Assembly (NCBI GenBank): GCA_001873185.1
Contig: MNYQ01000213.1
Location: 1 to 37,112 of the forward strand
DNA length: 37,112 nt
Source of the DNA: Ignavibacteria bacterium CG2_30_36_16
GTDB lineage: Bacteria > Bacteroidota > Ignavibacteria > Ignavibacteriales > Ignavibacteriaceae
Direction of reading: 5' to 3'
Part shown: one piece after another, positions 35,335-37,112 of the stretch
Position numbering within the stretch: the stretch's first letter is position 1
Layout: each line of letters starts with the position of its first letter
Position numbers and translations under genes: made by a program
Notes under the pieces: generated by a model
The model's input: the letters and a program-made list of their open reading frames with translations, nothing else
The model's database searches: none
What the model was told of the DNA's origin: nothing

Positions 35335-37061
35335 TGAAAAGTGTTTTCTTTTTTTTTGTCTTAATTGCTGTTTCTCCAACTTTTGCGCAGTACAGTATCA
35401 ATGACAAAGAACTTGTGAGAACAACTTTTGCGAGAGAATTTGATAAAGCCATAATCCAAAAATATCTTGATTCAGGCAGTAACGAGAAAATTAACGCAGC
35501 TTTATTGAGTATCAGTCATAGCGAAGACACATCTTTCATTCCTTCAATAGTTAAATTAGACGATGAGCATTTAGAATTTATAGCTTTCGCAATAGGACAG
35601 CTTGGTGAAAATCATTTATCCGAAAATTTTTTACTCTCCAAATTAAATCAGAAAAACTCTGAGCAGCTTAATTTTAGTTTGATGAGCGAACTCGGTAAAA
35701 TAATTTCGCCGGACAAATTTGATTCGTTAATAAATAATTATTCGGGAAGTTTTGGCTCGGGTATCTCACTCTTAATTTCTAACTATCATCTACGCGGATT
35801 AAAATACGACAGGAAAAAATCGGCTTTCATTCTTTCGGATGAGCTATCTGGAACTGACCAGCAGAAATTTAAAGCCTTATGCTGCGCCTTCCGCACAAAC
35901 TTGTGTGAATACATCAAAGATGATATTATCTCCACACTCAATGGAACATCTTCATTTTTAGATTTAGAATCGATCGAAACAACCAAAAGGGACATTCTGG
36001 TATATTCACTTGCCTGTTTAAGGAGATTAAAATTTTTCCCCGATGATGAGAAATTATTTCAATCGACACTTTCTACGCCCCACTATCCGGTCATAATTGA
36101 AGCGATAAAATCAGCGGTATATAAAAATAATTTTTCCGTGACCGATTTTTTAGTTTACATTAAACTACTCCATAATGAGAATTTAAACGTTGCTATGCAA
36201 TCCGCGGTATCATTAAAAGAAATAAACATTAAAGAAGATGTAAGCAGTTTTATTCTAGAAGAATTATTCAGTAGAAGTTTGGACAAAAGAATTTTAGGTG
36301 AACTGTCTCTTACATTTTATCAACTTTACCCTAATATTTTTTTTAGAAAGTGGGAAAAAATTAAAACTCTTCTATATGCTGAGCATATTCTTGATGTATA
36401 TAATTTACTTGGTCCCGCATATTTTAAAACTGATTCTCTTCTCAAAAGTTACTCATCTGCTTCCGGCATGATTAAAATTAAAATACTTGAACTTCTGCTT
36501 AACGGCAAGAATAATTCAACCGGTTCAACTGCTAAATTTATGATAGATGTTCTAAATTCCTCATTCGCAGCCGGAATATCCATCGTTGCTGATGGAATTG
36601 ACTCTACTTTCATCGACCGTTATAAAAACGAGTTGAAGCATATTATCATTAATCAGACTAACGAGTACGTTCATAATTCGGGATACATCGAGAGTTTAAT
36701 GTCGCTTGCAAATTTAGCTTTAAAGATTTCTAAAGAATTCGAAGCGGAGATTTTAGAACTGCTTTTAAATTCAGATTTATATTCGGTCAGAAAGTTTGCT
36801 GAATCTAAACTGCAAATAAAATTTAGCGGCGGTAAAGAAATGAATTATTTTGAAAATATTTGGAATAATAGTTTTAAGTTTTTATCTGCAATAATAACTA
36901 CAGAAAAAGGATCATTTGAAATTGAGTTTATGCCGCAATATGCCCCCGTTTCGGTTGGCAGCTTCTGTTATCTGGCTCAGTTGAATTTTTTCAAAGGAAT
37001 AAATTTTCATAGAGTTGTTCCGGGATTTGTCCCGACTTGTGACAACATGAAAAAAGAGTAG
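35334..37061 (+). CDS. Secreted HEAT-like repeat protein with a cyclophilin domain cut short
   Basis: 575 residues from the ATG at 35334, overlapping the GNAT stop (TGATG). The signal peptide ends about PTFAQ. Residues about 20-490 are helical repeats of HEAT type. From about 510 a cyclophilin PPIase begins: IITTEKGSFEIEFMPQYAPV, SVGSFCYLAQLNFFKGINFH, RVVPGFV. A normal domain continues with QGGDP and more than 100 residues with the catalytic FFIT and the core W/F. Here it reads PTCDNMKKE and stops. The PPIase lacks most of its fold and should be inactive. The break at about 37032 suggests an insertion or rearrangement; strictly this is a truncated gene (the 5' part may still be expressed). 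Confidence 0.8.
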   Translation: MKSVFFFFVLIAVSPTFAQYSINDKELVRTTFAREFDKAIIQKYLDSGSNEKINAALLSISHSEDTSFIPSIVKLDDEHLEFIAFAIGQLGENHLSENFLLSKLNQKNSEQLNFSLMSELGKIISPDKFDSLINNYSGSFGSGISLLISNYHLRGLKYDRKKSAFILSDELSGTDQQKFKALCCAFRTNLCEYIKDDIISTLNGTSSFLDLESIETTKRDILVYSLACLRRLKFFPDDEKLFQSTLSTPHYPVIIEAIKSAVYKNNFSVTDFLVYIKLLHNENLNVAMQSAVSLKEINIKEDVSSFILEELFSRSLDKRILGELSLTFYQLYPNIFFRKWEKIKTLLYAEHILDVYNLLGPAYFKTDSLLKSYSSASGMIKIKILELLLNGKNNSTGSTAKFMIDVLNSSFAAGISIVADGIDSTFIDRYKNELKHIIINQTNEYVHNSGYIESLMSLANLALKISKEFEAEILELLLNSDLYSVRKFAESKLQIKFSGGKEMNYFENIWNNSFKFLSAIITTEKGSFEIEFMPQYAPVSVGSFCYLAQLNFFKGINFHRVVPGFVPTCDNMKKE

Positions 37062-37112
37062 AAAATCATTTGAAAATAACTTATAATAAGCATATTTATT
37101 TTTAAATGTCAT
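37033..37112. other. Foreign-looking end after the cyclophilin break
   Basis: From about 37033 (CCCGACTTGTGACAAC) the sequence no longer matches cyclophilin, and no coding sequence is supported to the window edge. It may be the edge of an insertion element or a repeat, but only 80 bp are visible. Confidence 0.3.

Noticed and set aside
37033-37112. Group II intron or named insertion sequence at the cyclophilin break
   Set aside because: No GTGYG intron start or known IS end can be recognised in 80 bp, so no name is justified.

Overview
The window is low-GC bacterial chromosome and most resembles the Ignavibacteria or a close relative in the Bacteroidota/Chlorobiota (FCB) group. Two secreted proteins end in the NYPNPFNP-type C-terminal sorting domain of type IX secretion. 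Several genes, including both tRNAs, sit behind the Bacteroidota promoter form TTG-N20-TAnnTTTG rather than an E. coli-type promoter. Starts at TTG are common. This placement is inferred from those traits; no rRNA is present to confirm it.

Layout. 1-2141 (minus): a membrane Ser/Thr kinase, cut by the window edge, paired with its PP2C phosphatase. 2142-3294: gene-free, with a repeat element bounded by short inverted repeats, a 36-codon fragment of an integron-type tyrosine recombinase, and palindromes. 3295-7290: a large multi-PAS sensor histidine kinase. 7291-9437: a small accessory island with two toxin-antitoxin modules (MntA/HepT and a frameshifted HigB with HigA) separated by attC-like sequences. 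9438-11540: tRNA-Leu, trigger factor and ClpP. 11562-15530: a beta-lactamase-fold serine hydrolase with a helical C-terminal tail, then two overlapping glycosyltransferases (GT4, GT9). 15514-24562 (minus): an unknown protein, a palindromic element, a divergent EF-G, a DUF948-like and a YtxH protein, then icd, a YbhN-type flippase, Maf, a SpoIID lipoprotein and a small Fn3-like secreted protein. 24682-27293: an MFS and a MATE exporter, convergent. 27501-31145: two T9SS cargo proteins. 31291-31833: tRNA-Ala and a small haem-type lipoprotein. 31848-37061: an extended SDR divergent from a serine palmitoyltransferase-like enzyme, a GNAT protein, and a HEAT/cyclophilin protein broken inside its cyclophilin domain.

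Most of the window is ordinary core genome. Two regions deserve attention. The first is the accessory island: attC-like sites, toxin-antitoxin cassettes and a decayed integrase fragment together suggest the remains of a chromosomal integron. The second is 31848-35334, where an SDR, an alpha-oxoamine synthase closest in motifs to Bacteroides serine palmitoyltransferase, and a large GNAT protein make up the three enzyme types of the bacterial ceramide pathway (CerR, Spt, bCerS). If so, this organism would make sphingolipids.
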